Positions 14,790 through 25,837 of a stretch of 33,218 nt of DNA are shown here, in pieces. The position numbers and the translations under genes are program-made. The notes below the pieces were generated by a model that saw only the letters and a list, made by a program, of their open reading frames with translations, had not been told where the DNA came from and did not search any database. The DNA lies in the NCBI GenBank assembly GCA_019744885.1, contig JAIETY010000119.1, positions 1-33,218 of the forward strand, given 5' to 3'. Each line of letters opens with the position of its first letter. Within the stretch, counting starts at the first letter, position 1. The stretch is from Sphingomonas sp. (lineage in GTDB: Bacteria; Pseudomonadota; Alphaproteobacteria; Sphingomonadales; Sphingomonadaceae).

Positions 14790-14854
14790 GTGACCTGCCC
14801 TTTCAGGCCTCCCGGGTCACCGGACGGCGGTGCGTATCTGTATGCCGCCGTCCG
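14790..14854 (+). other. Tandem hairpins downstream of a SigF-type promoter: possible small RNA or leader
   Basis: First stem GTGACC (14790-14795) with GGTCAC (14815-14820), containing a CCTG/CAGG inner alternative. Second stem CGGACGGCGG (14821-14830) with CCGCCGTCCG (14845-14854), ten perfect pairs. The hairpins abut with no gap. No T-run follows. Either a short structured RNA or the 5' leader of the thiolase transcript; inference only. Confidence 0.35.
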
Positions 14855-14921
14855 TAAGGGGCCTGACAACCCCGCGCCGCTCGGCTAGCCTCTCCGCCAA
14901 AATCACAAGAGGAGAGCCCCC

Positions 14922-16112
14922 ATGCGCGAAGCCGCCATCGTCGCCACTGCCCGCACCCCTATTGGCAAGGCCATGCGCGGCGTGTTCAACGTCACCGAAG
15001 CGCCGGTGCTCGCAGGGCATGTCATGAACGCCGCGGTCGAGCGCGCCGGCATCGACCCGAGCCGTATTGACGAAATCTTCTGGGGCGTTGGCAACCAATG
15101 GGGCAGCCAGGGCGGCAATGCCGGGCGGATGGCGGTGTTCGCCGGCAACCTGCCGCAAAGCGTCCCCGCTTTCTCGCTCGATCGCAAATGCGGCTCGGGC
15201 CTCACCGCCGTCGCGCTCGCCGCGCGCTCGATCATCTGCAACGAGATCGACGTCGCGCTCGCGGGCGGCATGGAAAGCGTGAGCATGACCGCGCAGAACG
15301 CCCCGCGCTACATCAACCAGTCGGTGATCGCCAACCAGCCCGCCGCCTATATCCCGATGATCGAAACCGCCGAGATCGTCGCCGAACGCTATGGCATCAG
15401 CCGCGAGGCGCAGGACCGTTACGGCGCCGAAAGCCAGCAGCGCGCCGCACGGGGCCTCGAGACCGGCGCCTTCGTCGAGGAAATCGCCCCGATCACCGTC
15501 GAGCGCGCGCTGATCGACAAGGAAGGCAAGGAAACCGGCCGGGAGCAGGTTACCGTCAGCCAGGACGAAGGCATCCGCCCCGGCACGACTTATGAGGGCC
15601 TGAGCGGTCTGCGCACCGTCTGGCCCGGCGGCGAGTTTACCGGCCCGGGCAGCAACATCACCGCGGGCAACGCCAGCCAGCTGTCCGACGGCGCGAGCGC
15701 GCAGATCGTGATGGACCGCGCGACGGCGGAAGCCGAGGGCAAGGAAATCCTGGGCATCTATCGCGGTTTCCAGGCGGCGGGCTGCGCGCCCGACGAAATG
15801 GGCATCGGCCCGGTCTTCGCCATCCCCAAATTGCTCGCGCGCGCGGGGCTGAGCGTCGCGGACATCGGCCTGTGGGAGTTGAACGAAGCCTTCGCCTCGC
15901 AATGCCTCTACTGCCGCGACACGCTCGGCATCGATCCGGAAAAGTACAACGTCAACGGCGGCGCCATCGCGATCGGCCACCCGTTCGGGATGACGGGGTC
16001 ACGGCTGGTCGGCCATGCGCTGATCGAGGGGCGGAAGCGCGGCGTGAGGTGGGTGGTGGTGTCGATGTGTACGGCGGGCGGGATGGGGGCGGCGGGGTTG
16101 TTTGAGGTGTAG
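14922..16112 (+). CDS. Acetyl-CoA C-acyltransferase (thiolase)
   Basis: A 396-residue thiolase that cleaves 3-oxoacyl-CoA with CoA at the end of beta-oxidation, or condenses acyl-CoAs in reverse. The nucleophilic cysteine is in the block [18 protein letters not shown] (about residue 90), followed by AGGMESVSM. The late motifs are [29 protein letters not shown] (active-site His) and [14 protein letters not shown] (second active-site Cys). In the last block the usual CxGGG reads CTAGG, a modest variation seen in the family. AGAGGAGAG is an excellent Shine-Dalgarno before ATG 14922. A SigF-like promoter and two hairpins lie in its 5' region. Degradative versus biosynthetic use cannot be decided from sequence alone. 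Confidence 0.95.
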   Translation: MREAAIVATARTPIGKAMRGVFNVTEAPVLAGHVMNAAVERAGIDPSRIDEIFWGVGNQWGSQGGNAGRMAVFAGNLPQSVPAFSLDRKCGSGLTAVALAARSIICNEIDVALAGGMESVSMTAQNAPRYINQSVIANQPAAYIPMIETAEIVAERYGISREAQDRYGAESQQRAARGLETGAFVEEIAPITVERALIDKEGKETGREQVTVSQDEGIRPGTTYEGLSGLRTVWPGGEFTGPGSNITAGNASQLSDGASAQIVMDRATAEAEGKEILGIYRGFQAAGCAPDEMGIGPVFAIPKLLARAGLSVADIGLWELNEAFASQCLYCRDTLGIDPEKYNVNGGAIAIGHPFGMTGSRLVGHALIEGRKRGVRWVVVSMCTAGGMGAAGLFEV

Positions 16113-16179
16113 GGGTTCTTGCAACCCTTAAGCGACCCGCGTTTACCTATTTTGAAGTTTGCGCCGTTTCGTGTGTCTT

Positions 16180-16211
16180 CGGGACCAGTCATCGCTTAGT
16201 GTCTGGTCCCG
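16180..16211. terminator. 9-bp hairpin between convergent thiolase and TIR-NTPase genes
   Basis: CGGGACCAG (16180-16188) pairs with CTGGTCCCG (16203-16211) around 14 bases. It sits between two convergent genes but lacks a T-run on either side. Confidence 0.4.
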
Positions 16212-16238
16212 TTGTGCAGGAAGGTGCGAGGTGATTTT

Positions 16239-18788
16239 TTATCCATTACCTGACCTGCGCCTCACCCGGGCCACTATCGCCCCGATCTCCCGCGATTCTA
16301 AGGGCGCAGCGAACTTATTGAGCCGCTGCGCGCTGTAGATGCCATTCGACATTGCGGTGACGAAGATCTCGACCAGCCCATTCAGGTGAGCATCTCGAGA
16401 GGCTGCCTGCTTCGCATCGGCCTTCATATCCTCAAGTTCAGAGAGCGCGGTCGGCGCCATCAACGCATGACGGGCCATAATCTGCCAACGCTTCAGTTGG
16501 AGTTCGAAGCGATCGTCGTGGGCGATTGCCTCTTTCAGTTCAGCGACTGCAATGTCTGGCGCTCCGCGGAGTTCTGCATGTTCAGCGAGCACCTCGTGGT
16601 ACGCGCCCGTTGCTCCAGGATGAGATCGAAGATCGCTGAGCGCCTCATCGTAGCGCTTTTTGAGGTCTGATGGAGCCGAGTTTCGCAGCGTCGGCGCCTT
16701 GTCCATCCATAAAAGATAGATGCGGCAAAGCGCGTACTTTGTGAAAACCGTCTGACGGACATTCGCCCAGTCTAAAGCATAGCCTTCGGCGAGCCGGAAA
16801 TCAGGGTTCTTAGTAAGAAGAATACACTTTATGAGCGGCCTGTAGATGCGTTCCAGCCGATTTCCCTTTCCCTGATTTAGGCTAAGCGCCTCCTCGTACT
16901 TGGCCTTGGCCTCCAAAAATCGGTTCTGAGATTCCAGGGCGAATGCTTCAAGATAAGAAGCAATCTCCTTGCTATTGTAATCTCCATTCAGGAGAGAGAT
17001 GCAAGTCCCCACATCGTTGCTGTGCCCGGTCCTGATTGCCGCAAGGCCCAAGTATCGCAGGAGTTCTGTCCGCGAGGCATGGGCAAATGATTCCCTTTTC
17101 TCGAACGCCTTCTTAAGAAGGCGGTGTGCTGCAGTATGCTGTCCCGCGTGATAGAGGCGCACGCCCGCTTGAAACCAATGAGATGCGGAGACAAATTTTT
17201 CTATTAGGCTGGGTAGTTCGTCCTTGCCGGTCCAAAGTGAAGCTTGGATGCGGGCTTCGATCCGTATAAACTCATTCTCCTGCGTATCGAAATCGATAGG
17301 AGACTTGGCGAAGTCCTCGATAATCTTGCGCCGCCAACTCACGAGATCGGAACGGACCAGATGGCGAGCCAGTCGACCTGAAAGGAATGGAGTCAGCCTG
17401 TACAGTCCACCACCGTCGCGCTCTACAAAGCCCAGCTTCATGCACTTTGATATGATACTGAGGATCGATTCGTTAGCCTCTCCGAATATTGTGCCCAAGT
17501 CGCGGGGGTCGCATGGACTGACGTCGTTCAGAAACAGGAGGAGACGTTGACAGTTAATGTCGTGTTCTAGCGTCCCAAACGCCCAATCGACATAGTACGC
17601 TATTGACTGGAGAGCTCTATTTTTTGCATGCGTGAACAGTTCGTCGACCTCCCCGAGATCGATTACCGAACTGGCGGCCTTGGTGAGCGTCACTAGCAGA
17701 CCAAAATTACCCTGTGCGGCCTCTATCAGGTCGGCGACCGCCTTCGCCGTCCATCGATCCGGTTGGGGGTCGAAATGTGCTAACAGGGACTCGGTGAAGG
17801 AGGTGACCTCATGGCTAGAAAAACCGGGGACCCGTTGTTCAGCAAGCCTGTCCAAACAGGCCTTCCTGCGTTCAATGGAAAGCGGCATCTGCGATATGAT
17901 GAATAGCTTGGGCCGTTGCGCCGGATCGAGGAATCCCACTACGTCGTCGAACCATTCCGGCAGATCGACATTGTTTTGAAGGATCATCTCGTGCCTGAAT
18001 ACGACGTAGTTTCCGGCTTGAAATATCCGTTCGATTCTCGCGGCCACGCCGGAAGGCAGTTCTGCTTCTGGAGCTTTCTGCACCTGCTCGAGCCGATCGA
18101 AATCCGCACCCAATCCTGCGCTCTCAAGCTTTAGGCATATCTGTTGCGGGAGCGAGGCAGCATTGATATCGACCGAGATTAGGCGCCCGTTCGGCGTCAA
18201 CGACCTATTTAGTTGCTGGACCAACGTAGTTCGTCCGGCACCCGGAAACCCCGAAATCCACATGGCCGGAAAGCACTTGAACCGCTCCTTCTGCGCCGCA
18301 GACCGCATTGGCTCAAGAATGTCATCCCGCGGAAAGATCGGATGGGCAACGTTCATCGCCGGCTCGATAAACCGTTGAACTAGGTGCCTTGCGTCGTCCA
18401 CTGGAATGTTAGGCCGAGAGGTTCGGACACCAAGGAGCCGATCCAAATCTGAAAAAATTGTTCTTAACTCAACGGGCAGTTGATCGACCCAAGTTATTGG
18501 GAAATCATCCAACCTAAGGATCAAGGGCGAAAGCGTTCCTTGGGCGACGAGTTCGGCTGCCTGACGCAATTCCCGCACACAGCCTTGCGCCTTAACATAA
18601 TTCTTCGACCAGAAGACTATGAGATACTTCGAGGATGGAAGCTCTCGGGTGGAAATTTCGTCCCAGAGTTCGGCGCCCTCTTCGCCTGATGCCGAGTAGA
18701 GGTAAGCCCAGTCACGAGGCAGATCGTCCCAAATGACGCGGGCGAATTTCTCGTCCTTTGAACTAACCGAAAGAAAAACGGGGTACAT
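16239..18788 (-). CDS. TIR domain / P-loop NTPase (STAND-like) / helical-repeat protein, putative defence gene
   Basis: An 849-residue three-part protein. Residues 1-about 100 look like a TIR domain: VFLSVSSKDEKFA at the start, SSKYLIVFWSKNYV in the middle and CVRELRQAAEL with Glu73 at the place of the NADase glutamate. A P-loop follows at residues 180-188 (GFPGAGRTT), where the canonical Lys is Arg; the strand LFIISQMPL may belong to the NTPase core. From about 540 the chain is helical with repeats such as FLEAKAKYEEAL that resemble TPRs. TIR-NTPase-TPR architecture is typical of bacterial immune sensors that deplete NAD+ on infection. The ATG at 18788 has GAGGG upstream; a TTG at 18806 is the longer option. 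The gene is far more AT-rich than its neighbours, with an AT-rich upstream segment (18800-18850), and has no partner genes. Confidence 0.85.
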   Translation of the reverse strand: MYPVFLSVSSKDEKFARVIWDDLPRDWAYLYSASGEEGAELWDEISTRELPSSKYLIVFWSKNYVKAQGCVRELRQAAELVAQGTLSPLILRLDDFPITWVDQLPVELRTIFSDLDRLLGVRTSRPNIPVDDARHLVQRFIEPAMNVAHPIFPRDDILEPMRSAAQKERFKCFPAMWISGFPGAGRTTLVQQLNRSLTPNGRLISVDINAASLPQQICLKLESAGLGADFDRLEQVQKAPEAELPSGVAARIERIFQAGNYVVFRHEMILQNNVDLPEWFDDVVGFLDPAQRPKLFIISQMPLSIERRKACLDRLAEQRVPGFSSHEVTSFTESLLAHFDPQPDRWTAKAVADLIEAAQGNFGLLVTLTKAASSVIDLGEVDELFTHAKNRALQSIAYYVDWAFGTLEHDINCQRLLLFLNDVSPCDPRDLGTIFGEANESILSIISKCMKLGFVERDGGGLYRLTPFLSGRLARHLVRSDLVSWRRKIIEDFAKSPIDFDTQENEFIRIEARIQASLWTGKDELPSLIEKFVSASHWFQAGVRLYHAGQHTAAHRLLKKAFEKRESFAHASRTELLRYLGLAAIRTGHSNDVGTCISLLNGDYNSKEIASYLEAFALESQNRFLEAKAKYEEALSLNQGKGNRLERIYRPLIKCILLTKNPDFRLAEGYALDWANVRQTVFTKYALCRIYLLWMDKAPTLRNSAPSDLKKRYDEALSDLRSHPGATGAYHEVLAEHAELRGAPDIAVAELKEAIAHDDRFELQLKRWQIMARHALMAPTALSELEDMKADAKQAASRDAHLNGLVEIFVTAMSNGIYSAQRLNKFAAPLESREIGAIVARVRRRSGNG

Positions 18789-18995
18789 CGAATCGCGAAC
18801 CCTCAAAAAAATACAAAATAGATCATATATGAAAGAAAGTGCAAGTTACTCCCTTCCAAAATAGGAAAACCTCCGCCACTCTCCCACCGACTCGCTCTTT
18901 CGCATCCCCCTAACCCCCGCAGCACCCCCCGCGCGCGCAACCTCCAACCGGGGCTACCCCCTAGGATGGTCGTGACTTTTGACACCTTTCGCGCG

Positions 18996-20198
18996 TCACA
19001 CCAGCCGCGTCTTGATCACCGGCGCGCTTTCCAGCGTGCGGTGGACCGGGCATTTGTCGGCGATGACGAGCATCCGCGCGCGCTGGGCTTCGGTCAGCTC
19101 GCCCGCCAGCGTGATGTCGCGGCTCAGCACTTCGATTTTCGGGCGGCCCTCGCCAGTGCTCGCGCAATCTTCCGAATGGCAGCGGTCGTGGCGCAGCAGC
19201 ACCGACACGCCCTCCAGCGGAATATTCTCGCGCTCGGCGACGAGCTTGATCGTCATCGCGGTGCAGGTGCCGAGCGCCGACAGCAGCAAGTCATAGGGCG
19301 TCGGCCCCAAATCGCTGCCGCCGACTTTCAGCGGCTCGTCGGCAAGGAAGCTGTGGCCCGATGAATCGACGATCGTCGTGAATTTGGCGTCGGTGGTGGT
19401 GACGCGGACATGGCCTTCGGGCGGCGCGTCGATCCCTTGCGCGGGCGCGAGGAAGGGCTCGACCCAGGCGGCGATGATCGCGGCGGCATAGGCGGCAGGC
19501 GCGGCTTGGGTGAGCAGATGGTCGGCGGTGCCGAGCGAGACGAAGCTCTTCGGATGCTTGGCCGCGTCGAAGATCTTGCCGGCATTTTCGATGCCGACGG
19601 TCGCGTCGGTCGCCGCATGGAGCACGAGCAGCGCGCGCTTGAGCTTCGCCAGCCGCCCGGCCTGGTCATGCCCCTCGACCGCGTCGAGGAAAGCGCTGGA
19701 GACTTCGAACGGCCGCCCGCCGATCGTCACTTCGGCTTGGCCCTCGGCGCGGACTTTGGCAATCTGGTCGCCGAGCTGGTGGAGCACATGCGCGGGGTCG
19801 AACGGCGCGCCGATCGTGACGACGGCGGTGCATTCGGGAATCTCGCCAGCGGCGGCGATAACGGCCGCGCCGCCGAGCGAATGGCCGACGAGAATCGCGG
19901 GCGCGCCGACGGTGCCGCGCAGATAGTCGGCGGCGGCGATCAGATCGGTGACATTCGCCGCGAAATGGCTGTCGGCGAAGCGCCCCTCCGACTTGCCGAG
20001 CCCGGTGAAGTCGAAGGCGAGCGTGGCGATGCCATGCTCGGCCAGCGCCATGCTGATTCGCCGCGCGCCATGGCTGTTGGCGGTGCAGGTGAAGCAATGC
20101 GCGAATAGCGCGACGGCGCGGACGCGGCCCGGCGGCATTTCGAGCCGCCCGACAAGCCGGTGACCATTGGCGTTGGTGAAATCGACGTCGCGGCGCAT
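18996..20198 (-). CDS. Alpha/beta hydrolase fused to OsmC-family domain
   Basis: A 400-residue bifunctional protein. Residues 1-about 255 are an alpha/beta hydrolase: FTGLGKSEG, nucleophile elbow GHSLGGAA (about residues 105-112), and a C-terminal histidine in TADHLL. Residues about 265-400 are an OsmC/Ohr-type domain with both peroxidatic-type cysteines, in LSALGTCTAMTIKL and ADKCPVHRTL, and the RHDRCHSEDC stretch between them that is common in this fused subfamily. OsmC domains reduce organic hydroperoxides; what the hydrolase contributes is unknown, perhaps release of the acyl or ester part of the peroxide. GGAGG lies before the ATG. It is the last gene in the minus-strand series that follows the bkd genes. 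Confidence 0.93.
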   Translation of the reverse strand: MRRDVDFTNANGHRLVGRLEMPPGRVRAVALFAHCFTCTANSHGARRISMALAEHGIATLAFDFTGLGKSEGRFADSHFAANVTDLIAAADYLRGTVGAPAILVGHSLGGAAVIAAAGEIPECTAVVTIGAPFDPAHVLHQLGDQIAKVRAEGQAEVTIGGRPFEVSSAFLDAVEGHDQAGRLAKLKRALLVLHAATDATVGIENAGKIFDAAKHPKSFVSLGTADHLLTQAAPAAYAAAIIAAWVEPFLAPAQGIDAPPEGHVRVTTTDAKFTTIVDSSGHSFLADEPLKVGGSDLGPTPYDLLLSALGTCTAMTIKLVAERENIPLEGVSVLLRHDRCHSEDCASTGEGRPKIEVLSRDITLAGELTEAQRARMLVIADKCPVHRTLESAPVIKTRLV

Positions 20199-20277
20199 GC
20201 GGCCTGCCTCCTGCTATTATCCAGCATGGCTTAGCAGGTGGCGGCGGCGAGTCCCACCTCGCCGCGCATCCGATCCG

Positions 20278-21099
20278 TCAGGCGGCGACGCGCAGCCATA
20301 GCGCGCTCCCGTCGTCGGACCGTTTGAAGCGCGGGAAGCGCGTGCACGCGGCATCGCCCGCCTCGATCGCGCGCAGTTCGAACGCCAGCTCAACAAGGCC
20401 GCGCGTGGCGAGGCTCGCCATCAGCTCCTCGGCATCGAGCGCGGCATAGCTGTCGACCAGTGCGGCGAATCCGTCGCTCATCAGCAGCACATCGTCACCG
20501 CGCGCGGCGGGCACGACCGCGAGGCCGAGATCCTCACGCGCCAGCGGCTCGACGCCAAGCACATGGCGCGGCAGCCGCGACCGCGATTGGCGCAGCAGGG
20601 CGGTGATTTCGGGCGGGCGGTCCTTGGCGCCGAGCCCGTGCCCGACGAACTGGGCGGCGTCGCGCGCTTCTCGCTCTCGATCGACGCGCGGGCCGATTCG
20701 CTCAACGCTATCGCCGCGCCGGATCAGCGCTGCGCAATCGGCGGCCCAGGCCAGCTCGATCCCGCGCGGTCCCGCCCTTGCCGCGAGGAACGCCGCCGAG
20801 GGCAATTCCCAGCGGCCCAAAGCGTCGCGGGTCTGGGTGGCGGCGTAGCGGCGCTCAACCTGGTCGAAGACATGCGCGCAGATCGTGTCGATCGACTCGT
20901 CCCGTGCGCTGGCGAAGGCTCTGCTCGCGGCATCGGCGATCCACGCCGCGCCGCCTTGCGTGCCGACCAGCCCGGGCGGGCCGAGATCGGTCGCGCCGTC
21001 GATCACCCACGCGATCGAGCCCGTGCAACCGATGCGGTCATCATTGGGGGTGTCGGCATCGCCCGCAATGCTGAGCGACTGGAGAAGATCGAAGCGCAT
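20278..21099 (-). CDS. PP2C-family serine/threonine phosphatase-like protein
   Basis: A 273-residue protein with the PPM/PP2C metal motifs: NDDRIG near residue 20, AWVIDGATDLG near 30-40 (the DG metal ligand motif), GDDVLLMSDGFAALVD near 205-220, and SDDGSALWLRV at the end (the final Asp). This is the short, divergent type with a single domain and no sensor. It would dephosphorylate protein Ser/Thr, with an unknown partner kinase. It follows the bkdB gene by 55 bases on the same strand, so may be on the same transcript. N-terminal RFDLLQSLSIAGD resembles other bacterial members of the group. Confidence 0.85.
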   Translation of the reverse strand: MRFDLLQSLSIAGDADTPNDDRIGCTGSIAWVIDGATDLGPPGLVGTQGGAAWIADAASRAFASARDESIDTICAHVFDQVERRYAATQTRDALGRWELPSAAFLAARAGPRGIELAWAADCAALIRRGDSVERIGPRVDREREARDAAQFVGHGLGAKDRPPEITALLRQSRSRLPRHVLGVEPLAREDLGLAVVPAARGDDVLLMSDGFAALVDSYAALDAEELMASLATRGLVELAFELRAIEAGDAACTRFPRFKRSDDGSALWLRVAA

Positions 21100-21154
21100 G
21101 CCCGATGTTTAGCGCAGCCGTGTGACGGATTGGGGATGCGCGCGCCGCAATCCG

Positions 21155-22443
21155 TCAGTCCGCGAACAGCAACACCGGCGTTTCGAGCAATTTCTTGAGT
21201 GCCTGGACAAAGCTCGCCGCGTCCCAGCCGTCGACCACGCGGTGGTCGCAGCTGATCGACAGGTTCATCAGCTTGGCGCGCACGATGTCGTCGCCGACAA
21301 ACACCGGGCGCTCGACGATCTTGTTGGGGCCGATGATCGCGACTTCGGGGCGGTTGATCACCGGCGTCGTCGCGATGCCGCCGAGCGGGCCGAGCGAGGT
21401 GACCGTGAGCGTCGATCCGCTCAGTTCGGCTGACGTCGCTTTGCCGGTGCGTGCAGCCTCGGCAAGCCGGCCGATCTCGCTCGCGAGCTGCCAGACATTG
21501 CGATCCTGCGCGTCCCGAATCACCGGCACCATCAGCCCGGCATCGGTCTGCGTCGCCATGCCGAGATGGACTTGGCCGTGGCGCGTGACCACGCCCGCTT
21601 CGTCGTCGTAGCGCGCATTGATCATCGGGAAATCGGGGATCGCGCGGCAGATGGCGACGATCATCAGCGGCAGCATCGTGAGCTTGGGGCGCTGCCCTCG
21701 ATTATTGTTGAGATCGGCGCGAACGCGCTCGAGCTCGGTGACATCGATTTCGTCGACATAAGTGAAATGCGGGATCGCGCGCTTCGACGCGGCCATGTTC
21801 TCGGCGATGCGGCGGCGCATGCCAATGACTTTCACCGGCTGGTCAGGCCGCGCGCGGCTGGCGTGGGGCGGGTGATAACCCTCACCGCTGCCGTAGCGCA
21901 AATAGGCGTCAAGATCGGCGTGGCGCACCCGGTCGCCGTCGCACTTCACTTGCGCGAGATCGATGCCGAGATCGGCCGCGCGGGCGCGCACGGCGGGGGA
22001 GGCAAGAACGGGCCGATGGGGCAATTCCTCCCTAAGCTTGTCTTGGGGAGGGGGACCGTCCGACGCAGTCGGACGGTGGAGGGGTTCTTCCGACGCGGGC
22101 GAGTGAGGGACTGCCCCCGCACCACCAGCTTCGCTGGCTGTCCCCCTCCCCGAGTCAAGCTCGGGGAGGAGTTGCTCCTCCGCAGGCGTTTCCATCGCCT
22201 CGCCATCGGTTTCGATCACCACCAGCATCGCGCCGATCGCGATCTGGTCGCCTACTTCGCCCGCGAGTTCGATCACCTTGCCCGAAACCGGCGATTCCAT
22301 CTCGACGGTTGCCTTGTCGGTCATCATGTCGGCGATCTGCTGATCCTCGGCGACGGTATCGCCGACCGAGACGTGCCACGCCACAATCTCGGCTTCCGAA
22401 ATGCCTTCGCCGATGTCGGGGAGCTTGAACGTGAACCGCGCCA

Positions 22444-22444
<1 letters not shown>
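21155..22444 (-). CDS. bkdB: Branched-chain 2-oxoacid dehydrogenase E2 (dihydrolipoamide acyltransferase)
   Basis: A 429-residue E2 subunit. The lipoyl domain is residues 1-80, with the lipoylated lysine Lys44 in MTDKATVEM. A peripheral-subunit-binding domain is near 146-185 (LASPAVRARAADLGIDLAQV). The catalytic acyltransferase domain fills the rest, ending with the active-site motif SISCDHRVVDGWDAASF. The linker between lipoyl and binding domains (residues 92-140) is encoded by a 147-base palindromic element, read in frame without a stop. The ATG at 22444 overlaps the E1beta stop by one base. The longer frame upstream is E1beta sequence in another frame. E2 transfers the acyl group to CoA in valine, leucine and isoleucine breakdown. 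Confidence 0.95.
22025..22171. repeat. 147-base palindromic mobile-type element inside the bkdB coding sequence
   Basis: Terminal inverted repeats of 34 bases (22025-22058 and 22138-22171) match at 28 positions. The left one reads TTCCTCCCTAAGCTTGTCTT onward. Internal hairpins are CCGTCCGAC/GTCGGACGG (22056-22064, 22068-22076) and CTCCCCGAG/CTCGGGGAG (22146-22154, 22160-22168). The length is exactly 49 codons, and the minus-strand frame through it has no stop codon. Confidence 0.85.
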
Positions 22445-24794
<2,350 letters not shown>

Positions 24795-24863
24795 TCAGGC
24801 TTCGCGAGCCCTGATCAGGCTTTGCGCACTTTGTTATAAAATTTCAACGGCAATATTTGCGGG

Positions 24864-25769
24864 TCAGCGCCCGCCGAACGCCTCCAGCGCCGCGCGCGCG
24901 ATCGGCTCGCCCCATTCCTGCACGAAATGGCCGCCGCCCGCGATCATCATCGGCTCGGGGCAGCCTTTGATCTGCTTGCGCAGCACTGCCATCTGCGGCG
25001 GGCCGAGCACCGGATCGGCATCGCCCACCGCCATGAAGCTCGCGCCGTTCCACTCGGTCGACCACCACGCGCTGGCCGCGCGGCCATAGTCGGCGCCCGC
25101 CATGTCGGGCTCGATCGGGACGAGCGCCGGGAAAATTTGCGCGCCCGCCTTGTAGCTGGCGTCGGGGTAGGGCGCGTCATAGGCGGCGATTTCTTCGGGA
25201 GTCAGATGCGGCGTGCCGCGCGCGATCAGCGCGCCGATCGGCAGATCGGGCGTCGACATCGCATAGGTCTTCCACGCCATGAAGCCGGGGCCCGCTGGCT
25301 GGCCGGCGCCGATGGCGGTGTTCATCACGATGAGCCGATCGAGCCGCGCGGCAAATTCGGGCACGATTGGCAGGGTGAGGCCGATCAGCCCGCCCCAATC
25401 CTGCACCACCAGCGTGATGTGCTTCAGATCGAGCCGCTCGACCAGCGCGAGCAGATAATTGCGGTGGAAATCGAAGCTGTAATCGCTCTGATTGACTGGT
25501 TTGTCCGACCGACCAAAGCCAAAGAAATCAGGCGCTACCACGCGCGCGCCGTTTTCGAGGAATACCGGGATCATCCGGCGGTAGAGGTAGCTCCAGCTCG
25601 GCTCGCCGTGGAGGCAGAGGAAGGTGCGGTCGGCATCGCGGGGGCCGTCGTCGATGTAGGCGGCGCGCAAGCCTTCGTACCCCGGCAGATCGTCGACATA
25701 ATGCGGCGGCCAGGGAAAGCCGGGGAGATTGGCGAAGCGGTCGTCGGGCGTACGCAGGGCGTCGATCAT
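24864..25769 (-). CDS. Haloalkane dehalogenase, DhlA-like (HLD-I)
   Basis: A 301-residue alpha/beta hydrolase closely resembling the 1,2-dichloroethane dehalogenase DhlA (compared from memory): shared LCLHGEP, APDFFGFGRSDKPV, VVQDWGG and GHFVQEWGE. The nucleophile is Asp124 with halide-binding Trp125 next to it; the second halide-binding Trp is Trp166 in GFMAWKTY, the acid is Asp252 (GDADPVLG) and the base His281. Compared with DhlA the cap is about 11 residues shorter just before Trp166. The ATG at 25769 has GAGGAAG upstream, and MIDALRTPDDRF matches the family start. Expected reaction is hydrolytic removal of halide from a haloalkane; actual substrate unknown. It lies between E1alpha and a FAH-family gene. 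Confidence 0.92.
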   Translation of the reverse strand: MIDALRTPDDRFANLPGFPWPPHYVDDLPGYEGLRAAYIDDGPRDADRTFLCLHGEPSWSYLYRRMIPVFLENGARVVAPDFFGFGRSDKPVNQSDYSFDFHRNYLLALVERLDLKHITLVVQDWGGLIGLTLPIVPEFAARLDRLIVMNTAIGAGQPAGPGFMAWKTYAMSTPDLPIGALIARGTPHLTPEEIAAYDAPYPDASYKAGAQIFPALVPIEPDMAGADYGRAASAWWSTEWNGASFMAVGDADPVLGPPQMAVLRKQIKGCPEPMMIAGGGHFVQEWGEPIARAALEAFGGR

Positions 25770-25837
25770 GGAGCTTCCTCGATTCGGCTGTAATGACACG
25801 CTTTATGTCATAACAAATGCGTTGCGCGCAATCGCGT

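Noticed and set aside
14817-15980. 387-codon minus-strand frame
   Set aside because: Antisense of the thiolase; no protein features.
19410-20108. 232-codon plus-strand frame
   Set aside because: Antisense of the hydrolase-OsmC gene; no domain or ribosome site.
24806-24822. Palindrome AGCC-CTGATCAG-GCT upstream of E1alpha
   Set aside because: Could be an operator but is short, and no regulator gene lies next to it; not enough to call.
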